Positions 34,690 through 43,860 of a DNA stretch of 64,000 bases are shown in pieces (positions within the stretch are counted from its first letter, which is position 1; the number at the start of each line of letters is the position of its first letter). Made by a program: the position numbers and the translations under genes. A model generated the notes under the pieces. That model was not told the DNA's origin and made no database searches. It saw only the letters and a program-made list of their open reading frames with translations. The stretch comes from Enterovibrio paralichthyis (GTDB taxonomy: Bacteria; Pseudomonadota; Gammaproteobacteria; Enterobacterales; Vibrionaceae): NCBI RefSeq assembly GCF_019209835.1, contig NZ_JAHUTS010000016.1, positions 49,262 to 113,261 on the forward strand. The letters are read 5' to 3'.

Positions 34690-34711
34690 GCATCTTGAGG
34701 TGGCTCGGGTA
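34690..34711. repeat. Degenerate half copy of the 16.5-kb element end
   Basis: GCATCTTGAGGTGGCTCGGGTA in the ybfF-seqA intergenic region resembles the right terminal repeat at 16719-16742, agreeing in 17 of 24 positions by hand alignment. No partner arm was found nearby. It may be a solo relic of the same repeat family or chance. Confidence 0.35.
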
Positions 34712-34768
34712 CCCCTAACTCTGTATAATCCCTGCGTTGAATTGTAATTAGGACACGATGATCGAACG

Positions 34769-35314
34769 ATGAAGACGATTGAGGTTGATGAAGAGCTATA
34801 CCGGTATATTGCCAGCCAAACTCAGCACATTGGTGAAAGCGCATCTGACATTCTGCGCCGCTTGCTGATGGCACCTCAGGTGGAGCAACAACCCCTTACG
34901 ACGTTGACACCAAGCCCTAAAGTACAGGGAATTGTCGTCAGTAAAGATGCGGGTCATCTTGACGGTGTTGATCGTGTTAAAGAAATGCGCTCGCTATTGA
35001 TCTCTGACGAATTTGCGGCACAAGAGAAAGCCATTGGTCGCTTTATGTTGGTGTTGTCTGCCCTTTATCGTATCGACGGCACAGCATTTGCTGAAGCAAC
35101 TGCACTGAAAGGCCGTACCCGCGTCTATTTTGCGGATAATGAGCAAACACTGCTGGAAAGTGGCAAGACCACTAAGCCGAAACACATTCCAGGCACACCA
35201 TTTTGGGTTATTACTAACACCAATACTGGCCGTAAGCGTCAGATGGTTGAGCAACTGATGAACAAAATGGGTTTCTCGGCAGACATCACTGAAAAAGTGG
35301 TTGGCGAAATCTGA
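34769..35314 (+). CDS. seqA: SeqA, negative modulator of replication initiation
   Basis: A 181-residue DNA-binding protein that binds hemimethylated GATC and sequesters oriC. The N-terminal multimerisation domain (MKTIEVDEELYRYIASQTQHIGESASDILRRLL) is followed by a linker rich in Pro/Thr/Lys. The C-terminal domain starts at AAQEKAIGRFMLVLSALYRIDG and includes GRTRVYFADNEQTLLESG and PKHIPGTPFWVITNTNTGRKRQMVEQLM. Presence of SeqA implies Dam methylation in this organism. It is followed by pgm 118 bp downstream, as in E. coli. Confidence 0.98.
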   Translation: MKTIEVDEELYRYIASQTQHIGESASDILRRLLMAPQVEQQPLTTLTPSPKVQGIVVSKDAGHLDGVDRVKEMRSLLISDEFAAQEKAIGRFMLVLSALYRIDGTAFAEATALKGRTRVYFADNEQTLLESGKTTKPKHIPGTPFWVITNTNTGRKRQMVEQLMNKMGFSADITEKVVGEI

Positions 35315-35364
35315 TCGCGACGCTAACGGTGTATGTGCGCTCTCCATTTACAATATTGAATTCC

Positions 35365-35394
35365 AAGAGGCCCGTCCAAGACGAGCCTCTTTCT
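35365..35394 (+). terminator. Hairpin between seqA and pgm
   Basis: AAGAGGCcCGTC/GACGaGCCTCTT stem with a CAA loop, followed by TCTGTTTCT. The weak U tract suggests partial termination or attenuation between seqA and pgm. Confidence 0.6.
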
Positions 35395-35432
35395 GTTTCT
35401 AGCATTTAATTTTCCTGAAAGGACGCAATGTC

Positions 35433-37079
35433 ATGGCAAGTCATGAACGTGCAGGGCAAAGATCCCAGCAGCAAGATCTGCACAATATCCCACTGTTGGT
35501 GGCGAACTACTTTCAACTGACTCCTGATCCGCAAAACCCGGCGCACAAAGTGGAGTTTGGTACTTCCGGGCACCGTGGCTGCGCGGATAAATCAACGTTT
35601 AACCAGCATCACATTGTGGCGATTGCCCAGGCAATTGCTGAGCTGCGCCTGCAGCAAGGGATCACAGGACCACTGTTTGTGGGTAAAGATACCCATGCCT
35701 TGTCTGAACCCGCTTTCTGCTCAGTCGTAGAAGTGCTGGTGGCGAATGGCGTCTCGGTCGTCGCGCAAAAAGAAGGTGGGTACACACCAACGCCAGGGAT
35801 TTCCCACGCCATTTTGACCCACAACAAGGCCAACATCAGCAAAGCTGACGGTATTGTTATTACGCCTTCGCACAACCCTCCACAAGATGGCGGTATCAAA
35901 TACAACCCACCTCATGGTGGCCCGGCAGAAGGTGAATTGACCAAAGCCATTGAAGAGCGTGCCAATGCACTGATTGCTGGTGGTTTGACTGACGTTCGCT
36001 GTATCTCTTTTGCTGACGCTGTGGCGAGCGATCTGTTCATTGAGCAGGACCTGGTCATGCCTTACGTTGAAGATCTGGCAAATGTAGTCGATATGGCGGC
36101 GATCAAAAAAGCTGGTCTGCATATTGGCGTAGATCCGCTAGGTGGCTCAGGGATCGACTACTGGAAAGCGATTGCAGCGCACTATGAACTGGATATCACG
36201 CTGGTGAACGATGACGTGGATCCATCATTCCGCTTTATGTCTCTGGACAAAGACGGCGTGATCCGCATGGATTGTTCTTCACCATCAGCAATGGCGGGGC
36301 TGCTGGCCTACAAAGACCAGTACGATTTGGCTTTTGGTAATGACCCTGACTTTGACCGTCATGGTATTGTTACCCCGGCAGGCCTGATGAACCCTAACCA
36401 CTACCTGGCAGTATGTATCGACTATCTGTACCAGCACCGTCCGCAATGGGGTGAGGGTGTAGGCGTAGGTAAAACTCTGGTTTCCAGTGCAATTATCGAC
36501 AAAGTCGTAGCAAACTTGGGCCGCAACCTGTGCGAAGTTCCAGTTGGCTTCAAATGGTTTGTGGACGGCCTGTATACGGGTGAGATTGGTTTTGGTGGCG
36601 AGGAGAGCGCCGGCGCATCATTCCTGCGTCTGGACGGTACACCTTGGGCGACCGACAAAGACGGTATTTTGTTGTGTCTGCTGGCGGCTGAGATCACCGC
36701 TGTCACGGGCAAGAATCCGCAGCAATATTACGACGAACTGGCTGCCAAGTTTGGTGCTTCAAGCTACGCGCGTCTGCAAGCGGTTGCCAATGGTGCGCAA
36801 AAAGCGGTATTGAGCAAGCTATCTGCTGAAATGGTCACGGCTGAAACGCTCGCGGGTGATGCGATCACAGCGAAACTGACCCATGCGCCGGGTAATGGCC
36901 AGGCGATTGGTGGTCTGAAAGTCTGTACAGAATTTGGCTGGTTTGCGGCTCGTCCTTCCGGTACCGAAGAGATTTATAAAATCTACTGTGAAAGCTTTAA
37001 AGGGGATGAGCATTTGGCGCTTATCCAGGAAGAAGCGCAGAAGATTGTCAGCGACGTATTTACGGCCGCAGGCCTGTAA
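35433..37079 (+). CDS. pgm: Phosphoglucomutase (alpha-D-glucose specific)
   Basis: A 548-residue phosphohexomutase interconverting glucose-1-P and glucose-6-P, feeding UDP-glucose and thus polysaccharide synthesis. N-terminal FGTSGHRGCADKSTFNQHHI; catalytic phosphoserine loop VITPSHNPPQDGGIKYNPPHGGP (Ser near 146); metal-binding loop FGNDPDFDRHGIV (DxDxD); sugar-binding GEESAGASFLR; phosphate-binding ARPSGTEEIYKIY at the C-terminus. Matches E. coli Pgm (546). Follows seqA and ends at a shared bidirectional terminator. Confidence 0.98.
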   Translation: MASHERAGQRSQQQDLHNIPLLVANYFQLTPDPQNPAHKVEFGTSGHRGCADKSTFNQHHIVAIAQAIAELRLQQGITGPLFVGKDTHALSEPAFCSVVEVLVANGVSVVAQKEGGYTPTPGISHAILTHNKANISKADGIVITPSHNPPQDGGIKYNPPHGGPAEGELTKAIEERANALIAGGLTDVRCISFADAVASDLFIEQDLVMPYVEDLANVVDMAAIKKAGLHIGVDPLGGSGIDYWKAIAAHYELDITLVNDDVDPSFRFMSLDKDGVIRMDCSSPSAMAGLLAYKDQYDLAFGNDPDFDRHGIVTPAGLMNPNHYLAVCIDYLYQHRPQWGEGVGVGKTLVSSAIIDKVVANLGRNLCEVPVGFKWFVDGLYTGEIGFGGEESAGASFLRLDGTPWATDKDGILLCLLAAEITAVTGKNPQQYYDELAAKFGASSYARLQAVANGAQKAVLSKLSAEMVTAETLAGDAITAKLTHAPGNGQAIGGLKVCTEFGWFAARPSGTEEIYKIYCESFKGDEHLALIQEEAQKIVSDVFTAAGL

Positions 37080-37090
37080 ATGGTCACTCG

Positions 37091-37116
37091 AAAACACCGC
37101 TCCGGCGGTGTTTTTT
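37091..37116. terminator. Bidirectional terminator, pgm / DUF1853 gene
   Basis: AAAACACCGC/GCGGTGTTTT stem with a short TCCG loop and T6 on the plus strand; the convergent gene ends 4 bp further on. Confidence 0.88.
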
Positions 37117-37119
37117 ATG

Positions 37120-37884
37120 CTAGTCACTGTCAGGCCATGACTCAGGGACGACGAACCAGAACTGACCAGAATCATCAATACAATGCAACGGGCGTTTAGT
37201 GTTTTGAATGTTGAGAGGCGAGCACAAGTCTTGCACTGGTGCTGTCATCCACTGGATACGCTGAAGGGGATATAACGTTGGTATCTCAGGGAGTTGCCCA
37301 GCATAGCACCACTTGCCAGTACAGCAGTGATTGGTGATGTTGGCAGGCGTTGAGTCATTCGGTTCATCACACCAAAGCCCTTGATATAAGCGTCCTTGCA
37401 ACAATATTCGGTGATGGGTAATTGTGAGATCCGGGTATTGGATTTGGAAGGCTTCAGTGCGGGTCATTGCCAGTTGATGCGAACACATTTTATGGTACTT
37501 TTTTGCCAGTGAATCCTTTGCATTTGGGCCATACCATTGGCGATCATAGGCGAGGTAGAATTTTACCGCGACTTCCCAGTGTTCTAATTCTCCGGCGGGA
37601 TTTCGCACGATAAAATCAATCGCACCCAATGTTCTGCCATCCTGAAAAACCTGTATTTCCTCTGCGACCAGTTGGTAACTTTTACTGTGTTCAATACACA
37701 GTCGTATTAACCACTGGTAGTAGAAGCCAATTCTCTCACTACCTTCATATTCCGGATAGCTATTGAAAGAAATGGATGCCCAGAAGTCATCCGGGATCTT
37801 ACGTACGGGCGGTAATTCCAGCAGATTGGGTTCTCCTAGAATCCATTGAATATCCCGCTTTACCTGCAAGCTGTCTGCAAACAT
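37120..37884 (-). CDS. DUF1853 family protein
   Basis: A 254-residue cytoplasmic protein of the DUF1853 family. Function not established. Visible features: the N-terminal QWILGEPNLLELPP motif, FYYQWLIRLCIEHS, and a core strand pattern RTLGAIDFIVRN...LEHWEVAVKFYLA followed by GPNAKDSLAKKYHKMCSHQL. The D...E-x-K spacing in this core looks like a PD-(D/E)XK nuclease-like fold, which is my inference. Convergent with pgm, divergent from the Nif3 gene. Confidence 0.75.
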   Translation of the reverse strand: MFADSLQVKRDIQWILGEPNLLELPPVRKIPDDFWASISFNSYPEYEGSERIGFYYQWLIRLCIEHSKSYQLVAEEIQVFQDGRTLGAIDFIVRNPAGELEHWEVAVKFYLAYDRQWYGPNAKDSLAKKYHKMCSHQLAMTRTEAFQIQYPDLTITHHRILLQGRLYQGLWCDEPNDSTPANITNHCCTGKWCYAGQLPEIPTLYPLQRIQWMTAPVQDLCSPLNIQNTKRPLHCIDDSGQFWFVVPESWPDSD

Positions 37885-37994
37885 TGAAAAACCAGCAAAT
37901 TGAGTGATAAAGCGAGCTTAACGTAAACGAGGTTCACCTGCATCGCTATGCTGGGTAGAATGGCAAAAACTCTCTGGCTGATTCAGGAAGAACA

Positions 37995-38753
37995 ATGAAT
38001 AACCTAGAACTCGAATCCCTGCTCAATGATTATCTTAAACCCTTTGCCATTAAAGATTACTGCCCGAATGGACTTCAGGTAGAAGGGAAGGGGAACGTAA
38101 AGAATATCGTTACGGGTGTGACTGCATCGCAAGCACTTATTGATGCGGCAATCGCGCAGAAAGCAGATGCTCTGCTGGTTCACCATGGCTACTTCTGGCG
38201 AGGCGAGTCTGAACCGATCAGGGGAATGAAGTTCAAGCGAATCAAGGCGCTTATTGAAAGTGGCATCAATTTGTATGCTTACCATTTACCTTTGGATGTG
38301 CACCCTGAAGTGGGAAACAATGCGCAGCTTGGCAAACTGCTTGGCATTGACCAGTTTGGCGGCTTGGAAGTGGGCAATCCAAACTCTGTGGCGGTTTATG
38401 GTGAGCTGGATACACCTTTGACGGCAGAAGCGTTTAGTGAGCGGATTGAAGAAGTGTTGGGGCGCAAGCCGTTGTTTATTGATGGCGGCTCAGAGGTAAT
38501 GATCAAAACAGTCGGGTGGTGCACCGGTGGTGGTCAGGACTATATTGATTTGGCAGCAAACCGCGGACTGGATGCGTTCATCTCCGGTGAAATTTCCGAA
38601 CGTACAACCTATTCATCACGTGAGCAGGGTATTCATTATTTCGCTGCGGGTCATCACGCAACAGAACGTTATGGTGTAAAAGCGCTGGGTGAATGGCTGG
38701 TCGGAGAACACGGCTTTAACGTGACCTTTATCGATATTGATAATCCGGTTTAG
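37995..38753 (+). CDS. Nif3-like dinuclear metal-centre protein (YbgI)
   Basis: A 252-residue protein of the NIF3/DUF34 family, hexameric in E. coli YbgI with two metals per subunit. Metal-ligand segments are visible: ALLVHHGYFWRGE (His-His), AYHLPLDVHPEVGNN with Asp/His, and the C-terminal FAAGHHATERYGVKAL. Biochemical role remains unclear in the family (GTP cyclohydrolase I-like or metal homeostasis links have been proposed). Length matches YbgI (247). Ends against gltA at a shared terminator. Confidence 0.93.
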   Translation: MNNLELESLLNDYLKPFAIKDYCPNGLQVEGKGNVKNIVTGVTASQALIDAAIAQKADALLVHHGYFWRGESEPIRGMKFKRIKALIESGINLYAYHLPLDVHPEVGNNAQLGKLLGIDQFGGLEVGNPNSVAVYGELDTPLTAEAFSERIEEVLGRKPLFIDGGSEVMIKTVGWCTGGGQDYIDLAANRGLDAFISGEISERTTYSSREQGIHYFAAGHHATERYGVKALGEWLVGEHGFNVTFIDIDNPV

Positions 38754-38776
38754 CGCCAGATTGCGAGAAATAAAAT

Positions 38777-38804
38777 AACGCCGCAAACACGTTGCGGCGT
38801 TTTT
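38777..38804. terminator. Bidirectional terminator, Nif3 gene / gltA
   Basis: AACGCCGCAA/TTGCGGCGTT stem with a five-base loop and T5 on the plus strand, between convergent genes. Confidence 0.88.
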
Positions 38805-38819
38805 GCATCAATCCAGTGA

Positions 38820-40109
38820 TTAGTCGCGGTCTTTCAGCGGCTTGAAGTCACGTTTGTCGTAGCCTGTGTACAACTGGCGTGGACGACCAATGCGGTTTTG
38901 CGGATCACCATGCATCTCGTTCCAGTGCGCAATCCAGCCAATGGTACGCGACATTGCAAAGATCACGGTAAACATCGACACAGGAATGCCGATCGCTTTG
39001 AGGATAATGCCGGAGTAGAAATCTACGTTCGGGTAGAGTTTCTTCTCGATGAAGTAAGGGTCAGAAAGCGCAATTCTTTCCAGCTCCATTGCAACATCCA
39101 GCAGCGGGTCATTGATCTTCAGCTCATCAAGCACTTCGTGACAAGCTTCATTCATTACCGTAGCACGTGGGTCGTAGTTCTTGTAAACGCGGTGACCAAA
39201 GCCCATCAAACGGAATGGATCATCTTTGTCTTTCGCACGTTCAATGTACTCTGGAATGTTTTCGACAGAACCAATCTCTTCCAGCATCTTCAGACAGGCT
39301 TCGTTTGCACCACCGTGTGCAGGACCCCACAAAGATGCAATACCTGCAGCGATGCAGGCAAATGGGTTAGCACCAGAAGAACCAGCCAAACGCACTGTAG
39401 ACGTCGATGCGTTTTGTTCGTGGTCTGCATGCAGGGTGAAGATTTTGTCCATAGCACGCGCGACTACAGGGTTTACTTCATACTCTTCTGCAGGCGTTGC
39501 GAACATCATGTGCAGGAAGTTTTCTGCATAATCCAGATCATTGCGTGGATAGATGAACGGTTGACCAATCGAGTACTTGTAACACATCGCTGCCAGCGTA
39601 GGCATCTTCGACAGAAGACGGAACGCAGTGATTTCACGGTGTGTATCGTTGTTGATGTCTAAAGAATCGTGATAGAACGCAGCCAGTGCGCCAACCACAC
39701 CCACCATGACCGCCATTGGGTGGGCATCACGACGGAAACCATGGAAGAAGCTCGCGATCTGTTCGTGAACCATGGTGTGACGGGTAACAATGCGACGGAA
39801 TTCTTCGTATTGACTGCGGGTTGGGGCTTCCCCATACAACAGGATGTAACAAACTTCCAAATAGTCAGCGTTATTGGCTAGTTGATCAATCGGGTAGCCG
39901 CGGTGCAATAAAACGCCTGCTGTGCCATCAATATATGTAATTTGTGACTCACACGACGCAGTTGCAACGAAACCAGGGTCAAAAGTGAAATATCCATTTG
40001 CCCCTAATGCACGAACATCGATCACTTCCGGACCGATTGTGCCCCCTTTGATCGGCAGGTCGATTGGCGCTTTCCCTTCGATATGTAGGGTAGCTTTCTT
40101 GTCTGCCAT
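38820..40109 (-). CDS. gltA: Citrate synthase (type II)
   Basis: A 429-residue enzyme condensing acetyl-CoA with oxaloacetate. The ATG at 40109 follows AGGAG at the proper distance and yields MADKKATLHIEG; a start ten codons earlier has no ribosome-binding site. Catalytic His in FSLHADHEQNAS-type segment (here KIFTLHADHEQNASTSTVRLAG), GFGHRVYKNYDPRA with the second active-site His, and the C-terminal Asp/Arg segment VDFYSGIILKAIGIP. The long N-terminal beta domain marks the NADH-regulated hexameric type. Divergent from sdhC, as in E. coli. Confidence 0.98.
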   Translation of the reverse strand: MADKKATLHIEGKAPIDLPIKGGTIGPEVIDVRALGANGYFTFDPGFVATASCESQITYIDGTAGVLLHRGYPIDQLANNADYLEVCYILLYGEAPTRSQYEEFRRIVTRHTMVHEQIASFFHGFRRDAHPMAVMVGVVGALAAFYHDSLDINNDTHREITAFRLLSKMPTLAAMCYKYSIGQPFIYPRNDLDYAENFLHMMFATPAEEYEVNPVVARAMDKIFTLHADHEQNASTSTVRLAGSSGANPFACIAAGIASLWGPAHGGANEACLKMLEEIGSVENIPEYIERAKDKDDPFRLMGFGHRVYKNYDPRATVMNEACHEVLDELKINDPLLDVAMELERIALSDPYFIEKKLYPNVDFYSGIILKAIGIPVSMFTVIFAMSRTIGWIAHWNEMHGDPQNRIGRPRQLYTGYDKRDFKPLKDRD

Positions 40110-40514
40110 AACATTCTCCTTTGTTATTTTATAATCCAATCCCGGATATGGACATCGATGTTGTACCGATCGCCGTTGAACTTGTCAAACTGCTCAAGTG
40201 AACTTTGTTGGGTGTGCGCAAGTATCAAATTTGTGTACGCAATAAGTTAATGCTCTGTTTCGGGATTTCCGTCAATTTTATTGGTTTGTGTTTAAATGTT
40301 ACGGGGCATATACTCTGCGCAGGTCTCTGGATATTACTCAAAGCCGGAGCGTTTCGGGGCTCAAATCGATACTTTCTCTGCGTAAATCGGTTCGTGAATT
40401 GCAGTTATAAGCAAAGGCGGTCGAAAACGTAACTAAAGATGTTGTAGGTCTGGCGCTTTCCGCGAGATGTGATTCCAGAGAGTGTAATAACTATAATTTG
40501 CTCAATGGAGCTGA
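40110..40514. other. gltA-sdhC divergent promoter region
   Basis: 405 bp without genes, carrying both promoters. A TGTTTAAATGTTA stretch at about 40288-40300 resembles paired ArcA half-sites (TGTTA-type), fitting the known ArcA control of both operons in E. coli. No good CRP site was seen. Confidence 0.4.
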
Positions 40515-40907
40515 GTGGGCCATATCGTGAAAGTAAAAAAGCCAAGACCGGTAAACCTCGACCTCCAGACCATTCGCTTCCCTATCACAGCGATAGCGTC
40601 TATCACGCACCGAGTATCGGGCGTCATCACCTTTATTTCTGTTGCCATTCTTCTGTGGCTGTTAAGCCTGTCACTATCATCCCAGAGCGGCTTTGAAGCG
40701 GCATCTGACATCGTTAACAGTTTCTTCGCCAAGTTTGTGTTGTGGGGCATCCTCACGGCATTGGCGTATCACATCGTCGGTGGTATCCGCCACTTGTTGA
40801 TGGATATGAAGTATTTCGAAGAGCTTGAGTCAGGTTCACAAAGCGCGCGTGTTGCCTTTGGTATCACTGCTGTGCTTTCTGTATTAGCGGGGATTTTAGT
40901 ATGGTAG
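40515..40907 (+). CDS. sdhC: Succinate dehydrogenase cytochrome b556 subunit
   Basis: A 130-residue membrane anchor of complex II. KKPRPVNLDLQTIRFPITAIASITHRVSGVITF is the family N-terminus, with the quinone/haem region Ser-x3-Arg; three transmembrane helices follow, and AYHIVGGIRHLLMD carries the haem-ligand His. The start is uncertain: GTG at 40515 has GGAG four bases before it, while a GTG at 40527 gives a conventional MKVKKPRP start but a poorer ribosome-binding site. Overlaps sdhD by 7 bp. Confidence 0.95.
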   Translation: MGHIVKVKKPRPVNLDLQTIRFPITAIASITHRVSGVITFISVAILLWLLSLSLSSQSGFEAASDIVNSFFAKFVLWGILTALAYHIVGGIRHLLMDMKYFEELESGSQSARVAFGITAVLSVLAGILVW

Positions 40908-41248
40908 GACACGTATCTTCACTTGGCAGAAATGGAATCCATGATTGGCTCCTGCTCCGTGCGACTGCCATTATTATGACCCTTTACACCCTCTATATGG
41001 TGGGCTTTTTTGCGTTCGGCCCAGAACTGACTTTCCAAAACTGGATCCTGTTCTGGGCACAGACAAGCAACAAAGTATTCACCATGTTGGCATTGATCTG
41101 CATCTTGATTCACGCATGGATTGGTATGTGGCAAGTGCTTACTGACTACATTAAACCGACCATGGTCCGAGCATTCATGCAATTCGGCATTGTGGCGCTG
41201 CTGTTTGTCTATTTATTGACTGGCTTTTTTGTATTGTGGGGTGTGTAA
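40901..41248 (+). CDS. sdhD: Succinate dehydrogenase membrane anchor subunit
   Basis: A 115-residue subunit with three transmembrane helices. GRNGIHDWLLLRATAIIMTLYTLYM is the family signature; HAWIGMWQVLTDYIKP holds the haem-b ligand His and quinone-site residues. Its stop codon touches the sdhA GTG with no spacer, so the two are translationally coupled. Confidence 0.95.
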   Translation: MVGHVSSLGRNGIHDWLLLRATAIIMTLYTLYMVGFFAFGPELTFQNWILFWAQTSNKVFTMLALICILIHAWIGMWQVLTDYIKPTMVRAFMQFGIVALLFVYLLTGFFVLWGV

Positions 41249-43015
41249 GTGAGTATTCCAGTAAGAGAATTCGACGCAATTGTGATTGGTGCGGGCGGTG
41301 CAGGTATGCGCGCTGCACTGCAAATTTCTGAGCAGGGACTGTCTTGCGCTCTGCTGTCTAAAGTATTCCCAACCCGTTCTCACACAGTGTCTGCGCAGGG
41401 TGGTATTACCGTTGCTCTCGGTAACTCCCATGAAGACAACTGGGAATGGCACATGTATGACACCGTCAAAGGGTCTGATTACATCGGTGACCAAAACGCC
41501 ATTGAGTACATGTGTAAAACAGGGCCTCAATCAATCATTGAGCTTGAGAAAATGGGGCTGCCATTCTCCCGTTTCGAAAACGGCAGCATTTACCAGCGCC
41601 CGTTTGGTGGTCAATCAAAAGCCTTTGGTGGCGAGCAGGCTGCACGAACTGCAGCGGCAGCTGACCGTACCGGTCACGCGCTACTACACACCCTCTACCA
41701 GCAGAACATCAAGAATAAAACCACTATCTTCTCTGAGTGGTACGCGCTGGATTTGGTGAAAAACCAAGATGGTGCAGTGGTTGGTGCAACAGCAATGTGC
41801 ATGGAAAGTGGCGAGATTTGCTACTTCAAAGCCAAAGCAACGGTACTGGCGACAGGTGGTGCGGGTCGTATCTATCAATCCACTACCAACGCTCATATCA
41901 ACACCGGTGACGGCGTGGGCATGGCGTTGCGTGCTGGCGTACCAATGCAAGACATGGAAATGTGGCAATTCCACCCGACAGGTATTGCCGGTGCAGGTGT
42001 ACTGGTGACTGAAGGCTGTCGCGGTGAAGGTGGTTATCTTCTTAATAAAGACGGCGAACGTTTCATGGAGCGCTACGCGCCAAACGCGAAAGACCTGGCT
42101 GGTCGTGACGTGGTTGCCCGCTCAATGATGGTGGAAATCCGCGAAGGCCGCGGTTGCGATGGTCCATGGGGTCCACACATTAAGCTGAAACTGGATCACC
42201 TGGGTAAAGATGTGCTTGAAGCGCGTCTGCCGGGTATTCTTGAGCTGTCACGCACCTTTGCACACGTAGATCCTGTCAAAGAACCAATCCCAGTTATTCC
42301 AACCTGTCACTACATGATGGGTGGTGTGCCAACACAGGTTTCTGGTCAGGCGCTGAAACAAGACGCCAACGGTAATGACGTAGAAGTACAAGGTCTGTTT
42401 GCATGTGGTGAGATCGCAAGCGTATCTGTACACGGTGCAAACCGTCTGGGTGGTAACTCGCTGCTCGACCTTGTGGTCTTTGGCCGCGCAACGGGTCTGC
42501 ATCTGGGTGAAACCCTAGCAGCCCAAGTTGAAGCACGTGATGCGTCTGAGTCCGACATTGAAGCGTCTCTGGCTCGTGTGAATCGCTGGAACACAACCCA
42601 GAAAGGTGAAGATCCGGTTCAAATCCGCAAAGACCTGCAATCATGTATGCAGAACAACTTCTCAGTCTTCCGTGAAGGCGAAGCTATGGCTAAAGGCCTG
42701 GAAGAGCTGAAAGTTATCCGCGAGCGTCTGAAAGAAGCCCGTTTGGATGACACGTCTATGGAGTTCAATACCCAGCGCATCGAATGTCTGGAGTTGGACA
42801 ACCTGATGGAAACCGCGTTTTCTACCGCAGTGGCTGCAAACTACCGCACAGAGAGCCGTGGCGCCCATGCACGCTTTGACTTCCAAGATCGTGACGATGC
42901 GAACTGGTTGTGTCATACCATCTACAATCCGGAAACTGAAGCGATGTCCAAGCGTGATGTAAATATGCAGCCTGTTCATCGTGAAGCATTCCCGCCGAAA
43001 GCGCGTACTTACTAA
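41249..43015 (+). CDS. sdhA: Succinate dehydrogenase flavoprotein subunit
   Basis: A 588-residue subunit that oxidises succinate with covalent FAD. FAD-binding AIVIGAGGAGMRAALQI, covalent-attachment His in TRSHTVSAQGGI, active-site segments FHPTGIAGAGVLVTEGCRGEGGYL and PVIPTCHYMMGGVPT, and HGANRLGGNSLLDLVVFGR. Identical length to E. coli SdhA (588). GTG start directly after the sdhD stop. Confidence 0.99.
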   Translation: MSIPVREFDAIVIGAGGAGMRAALQISEQGLSCALLSKVFPTRSHTVSAQGGITVALGNSHEDNWEWHMYDTVKGSDYIGDQNAIEYMCKTGPQSIIELEKMGLPFSRFENGSIYQRPFGGQSKAFGGEQAARTAAAADRTGHALLHTLYQQNIKNKTTIFSEWYALDLVKNQDGAVVGATAMCMESGEICYFKAKATVLATGGAGRIYQSTTNAHINTGDGVGMALRAGVPMQDMEMWQFHPTGIAGAGVLVTEGCRGEGGYLLNKDGERFMERYAPNAKDLAGRDVVARSMMVEIREGRGCDGPWGPHIKLKLDHLGKDVLEARLPGILELSRTFAHVDPVKEPIPVIPTCHYMMGGVPTQVSGQALKQDANGNDVEVQGLFACGEIASVSVHGANRLGGNSLLDLVVFGRATGLHLGETLAAQVEARDASESDIEASLARVNRWNTTQKGEDPVQIRKDLQSCMQNNFSVFREGEAMAKGLEELKVIRERLKEARLDDTSMEFNTQRIECLELDNLMETAFSTAVAANYRTESRGAHARFDFQDRDDANWLCHTIYNPETEAMSKRDVNMQPVHREAFPPKARTY

Positions 43016-43030
43016 GGGAGGTAGAAGATT

Positions 43031-43741
43031 ATGAAACTCAATTTTTCTGTATATCGTTACAACCCTGATGTTGATGACGCGCCACACATGAAAGGCTATA
43101 CGCTGGAAGTGCCGGACGGCTCAGACATGATGGTGCTCGATGCACTTATCTTGCTGAAAGAGCAAGATCCTTCGTTGGCGTTCCGTCGCTCGTGTCGTGA
43201 AGGTGTCTGTGGATCTGACGGCATCAATATGAACGGTAAGAACGGTCTGGCGTGTATTACTCCGCTCTCAGCACTCACTGACAAATCCAGCATCGTGATC
43301 CGTCCTTTGCCTGGCCTGCCAGTAGTACGTGACCTGATTGTAGATATGACTCAGTTCTACCAGAACTATGAGCGTGTTAAACCGTACCTTATTAACGACA
43401 GTACACCACCAGCACGTGAGAATCTGCAATCTCCGGATGACCGTGCGCACCTCGATGGTCTGTACGAGTGCATCATGTGTGCATGTTGCAGCACTTCGTG
43501 CCCATCATTCTGGTGGAACCCTGACAAATTCGTTGGCCCTGCGGGCTTGTTGGCAGCGTACCGTTGGCTTATCGATAGCCGTGATACTGCAACCGACGAA
43601 CGTTTATCAGATCTGGACGACGCTTTTAGTGTTTTCCGTTGCCATAGTATTATGAACTGTGTAAATGTTTGTCCTAAAGGGTTAAATCCGACGAAAGCAA
43701 TCGGCCATATTCGCTCAATGCTATTAAAACGCGCTGTGTAA
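43031..43741 (+). CDS. sdhB: Succinate dehydrogenase iron-sulfur subunit
   Basis: A 236-residue subunit with three clusters. [2Fe-2S] ligands in RRSCREGVCGSDGINMNGKNGLAC; [4Fe-4S] in ECIMCACCSTSCPSFWW; [3Fe-4S] region with CHSIMNCVNVCPKGLNP. It passes electrons from SdhA to quinone. It begins 15 bp after sdhA with an AGGGAGG ribosome-binding site. Followed by a 119-bp gap with a hairpin before sucA. Confidence 0.99.
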   Translation: MKLNFSVYRYNPDVDDAPHMKGYTLEVPDGSDMMVLDALILLKEQDPSLAFRRSCREGVCGSDGINMNGKNGLACITPLSALTDKSSIVIRPLPGLPVVRDLIVDMTQFYQNYERVKPYLINDSTPPARENLQSPDDRAHLDGLYECIMCACCSTSCPSFWWNPDKFVGPAGLLAAYRWLIDSRDTATDERLSDLDDAFSVFRCHSIMNCVNVCPKGLNPTKAIGHIRSMLLKRAV

Positions 43742-43772
43742 TATCGGCTTCTGTACCTACAATAACTTAAGA

Positions 43773-43800
43773 TTTAAGCTCCCGTTTTAGGGAGCTTAAA
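43773..43800 (+). other. Intercistronic stem-loop between sdhB and sucA
   Basis: Perfect 11-bp stem TTTAAGCTCCC/GGGAGCTTAAA with a GTTTTA loop and no U run after it. A second small stem, CCGG-TTAACCT-CCGG, follows. More likely an mRNA processing/stability element or attenuator than a full terminator. Confidence 0.6.
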
Positions 43801-43860
43801 AGGAACGCCGGTTAACCTCCGGTCGTAGCAACATAAAAACTAAGTGGTTAAGGGATAACA

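Noticed and set aside
34587..34874. N-terminal extension of ybfF towards 34874
   Set aside because: It would overlap the divergent seqA coding start and its promoter, and the added residues are unlike the YbfF family.
38898..39662. 254-codon plus-strand open frame opposite gltA
   Set aside because: Antisense shadow of citrate synthase, with improbable His/Arg/Cys content.
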